A stretch of 6,184 bases of DNA, from assembly GCA_945889575.1 (NCBI GenBank), contig CAMDBY010000103.1:1-6184 (forward strand), given 5' to 3'. Shown in pieces: positions 4,855-6,184 of the stretch. Numbering within the stretch: the first letter of the stretch is position 1; each line of letters starts with the position of its first letter. This DNA is from Bifidobacterium breve. GTDB taxonomy: Bacteria; Actinomycetota; Acidimicrobiia; Acidimicrobiales; Ilumatobacteraceae. A program made the translations under genes and the position numbers. The notes under the pieces were generated by a model that worked only from the letters and a program-made list of their open reading frames with translations, made no database searches and was not told where the DNA came from.

Positions 4855-6184
4855 TGCCTCGCCGCAATGATCTACACACAATTCTTATTATTGGATCAGG
4901 CCCAATTGTCATTGGTCAAGCATGTGAGTTTGACTATTCAGGTACTCAGGCATGTCGAGTATTGAAGGAAGAGGGTTACAGGGTAATTCTTGCTAACTCG
5001 AACCCTGCGACCATCATGACGGACCCAGACTTTGCCGATCGCACATATATCGAACCGTTGACACCAGAAATTTTGGCTCGCATCATTGAACGCGAAAAAC
5101 CAGATGCTGTACTGCCAACGCTCGGCGGACAAACAGGTCTGAACTTGGCGATGGCACTCTTTGAAAAGGGCCTAGTTGGTGTTCCGGGCACTCCCGAACT
5201 GATTGGGGCAAATGCTGAAGCAATTGCTACTGCTGAAGACCGTGACAAGTTCAAACAAGCAATGATCGAGATCGGCCTTAGTGTTCCTCATAGCGGCATC
5301 GCCCACAACATGGATGAAGCAACAGAAGTCTTGAAGGAAATCGGTCTTCCCGTCATTATTCGTCCCGCGTACATCCTTGGTGGGCGTGGAACCGGAATTG
5401 CAAACACGATGGATGAGTTCCTGAAGCTTGCATCGATCGGACTTGATGCAAGCCCAATTCGGGAGATCCTTGTAGAGACGTCAATTGTTGGTTGGAAGGA
5501 ATACGAGCTTGAAGTTATGCGCGATCACGCAGATAACTGCGTCATCATTTGCAGCATCGAAAACTTCGACCCTATGGGTGTACACACGGGCGATTCAATC
5601 ACTGTTGCTCCTGCCCAAACTTTGTCTGATGTGGAATACCAGAAGATGCGTGATGCAGCGTTTGCCTGCATTCGACGCGTCGGTGTGGAAACAGGCGGTT
5701 CAAACGTTCAGTTTGCACTGAATCCTGCAAATGGTGATCTTGTAGTCATTGAAATGAACCCACGCGTATCGCGTTCGTCAGCCTTGGCATCTAAAGCCAC
5801 AGGATTTCCGATCGCAAAGATTGCAGCCAAACTCGCAGTTGGGTACACGCTCGATGAGATTCCAAACGACATTACGAAGATGACCCCAGCAAGCTTTGAA
5901 CCAACCATCGACTATGTGGTTACAAAGATTCCACGTTGGGCCTTTGAAAAACTTCCTGGCACTTCAGGAGTCTTAGGAACTCAAATGCAAAGTGTTGGCG
6001 AAGTGATGTCCATCGGACGTACTTTTCCTGAAAGCCTCCAGAAAGGACTTCGGTCACTTGAACAGGGCAGGCTCGGTCTCAACTGTGACAGCGGAGAATC
6101 GTTATACGACGGTCTGAGTGATGTAGATCTGCTGAAGAAGGCGTCTATTGCCACTCCTGAGAGAATCTTCCAAGTTGGTGAAGC
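4854..6184 (+). CDS. carB: Carbamoyl-phosphate synthase large chain, N-terminal part (3' cut by window)
   Basis: CarB makes carbamoyl phosphate from bicarbonate, two ATP and CarA-derived ammonia. Only the first 443 codons of a protein usually near 1,070-1,110 residues are present, and the frame is open to the right edge. It starts MPRRNDLHTILIIGSGPIVI, with the typical preATP-grasp start (IGQACEFDYSGTQA, then NSNPATIMTDP). The first ATP-grasp domain, which makes carboxyphosphate, spans about residues 128-400. Its glycine-rich loop begins RPAYILGGRGTGIA at Arg170. It continues with ELEVMRD, the conserved IENFDPMGVHTGDS, and EMNPRVSRSSALASKATG, with metal ligands Glu300 and Asn302 corresponding to E. 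coli 299 and 301. The start of the oligomerisation domain follows (CDSGESLYDGLSDVDLLKKA). The allosteric domain lies outside the window. The ATG shares its A with the carA stop, implying coupled, near-equimolar synthesis of the two chains. Confidence 0.97.
   Translation, partial: MPRRNDLHTILIIGSGPIVIGQACEFDYSGTQACRVLKEEGYRVILANSNPATIMTDPDFADRTYIEPLTPEILARIIEREKPDAVLPTLGGQTGLNLAMALFEKGLVGVPGTPELIGANAEAIATAEDRDKFKQAMIEIGLSVPHSGIAHNMDEATEVLKEIGLPVIIRPAYILGGRGTGIANTMDEFLKLASIGLDASPIREILVETSIVGWKEYELEVMRDHADNCVIICSIENFDPMGVHTGDSITVAPAQTLSDVEYQKMRDAAFACIRRVGVETGGSNVQFALNPANGDLVVIEMNPRVSRSSALASKATGFPIAKIAAKLAVGYTLDEIPNDITKMTPASFEPTIDYVVTKIPRWAFEKLPGTSGVLGTQMQSVGEVMSIGRTFPESLQKGLRSLEQGRLGLNCDSGESLYDGLSDVDLLKKASIATPERIFQVGE

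Noticed and set aside
4448..4870. 140-codon + strand frame inside carA
   Set aside because: It lies in another frame of carA over the glutaminase domain, whose catalytic residues are all intact; the translation is low-complexity and Arg/Ser-rich as expected of a shadow.
4938..5254. Minus-strand frames over the start of carB
   Set aside because: carB is continuous and strongly conserved in the + frame here, so these are antisense shadows.

Overview
This window holds the 5' part of a de novo pyrimidine (UMP) biosynthesis operon on the + strand. Upstream of it is the tail of an unrelated membrane-protein gene. Layout: about 2-838, C-terminal part of a DUF2079-family polytopic membrane protein, cut by the left edge; 839-990, a short regulated leader; 991-1536 pyrR; 1533-2483 pyrB (aspartate transcarbamylase); 2480-3769 pyrC (dihydroorotase); 3766-4854 carA (carbamoyl-phosphate synthase small chain); 4854 to the right edge carB (large chain), of which only the first 443 or so codons are present. 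No convincing gene lies on the minus strand, and there is no mobile element, CRISPR array, tRNA or rRNA.

The organism is most likely a member of Actinomycetota. The order pyrR-pyrB-pyrC-carA-carB and the PyrR-type leader placed close to the start of the transcript fit that phylum. The roughly balanced base composition would suit a lower-GC lineage, perhaps an aquatic Acidimicrobiia or similar group rather than a high-GC streptomycete or mycobacterium. This is inference from gene order and sequence style; no marker gene is present.

The encoded enzymes carry out the first three steps of UMP synthesis. CarA and CarB make carbamoyl phosphate from glutamine, bicarbonate and ATP, PyrB condenses it with aspartate, and PyrC closes the ring to dihydroorotate. 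PyrR is the UMP-sensing regulator. Every junction in the operon is a 1- or 4-base stop/start overlap (ATGA, ATGA, GTGA, TAATG), so translation is probably coupled throughout.

The most interesting part is the 150-base leader. It contains a good match to the PyrR RNA-binding loop (874-904), a perfect 20-base palindrome followed by T residues that looks like an intrinsic terminator (937-960), and a 26-codon leader reading frame (914-994). That frame begins just after an SD sequence overlapping the binding loop, runs straight through the terminator, and ends in an ATGA overlap with pyrR. A segment just before the pyrR SD is perfectly complementary to the leader SD. Together these suggest a PyrR switch that controls leader translation, and through it both termination and pyrR initiation. 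The elements are visible in the sequence; the mechanism is inferred. The protein-coding genes are otherwise ordinary members of their families.
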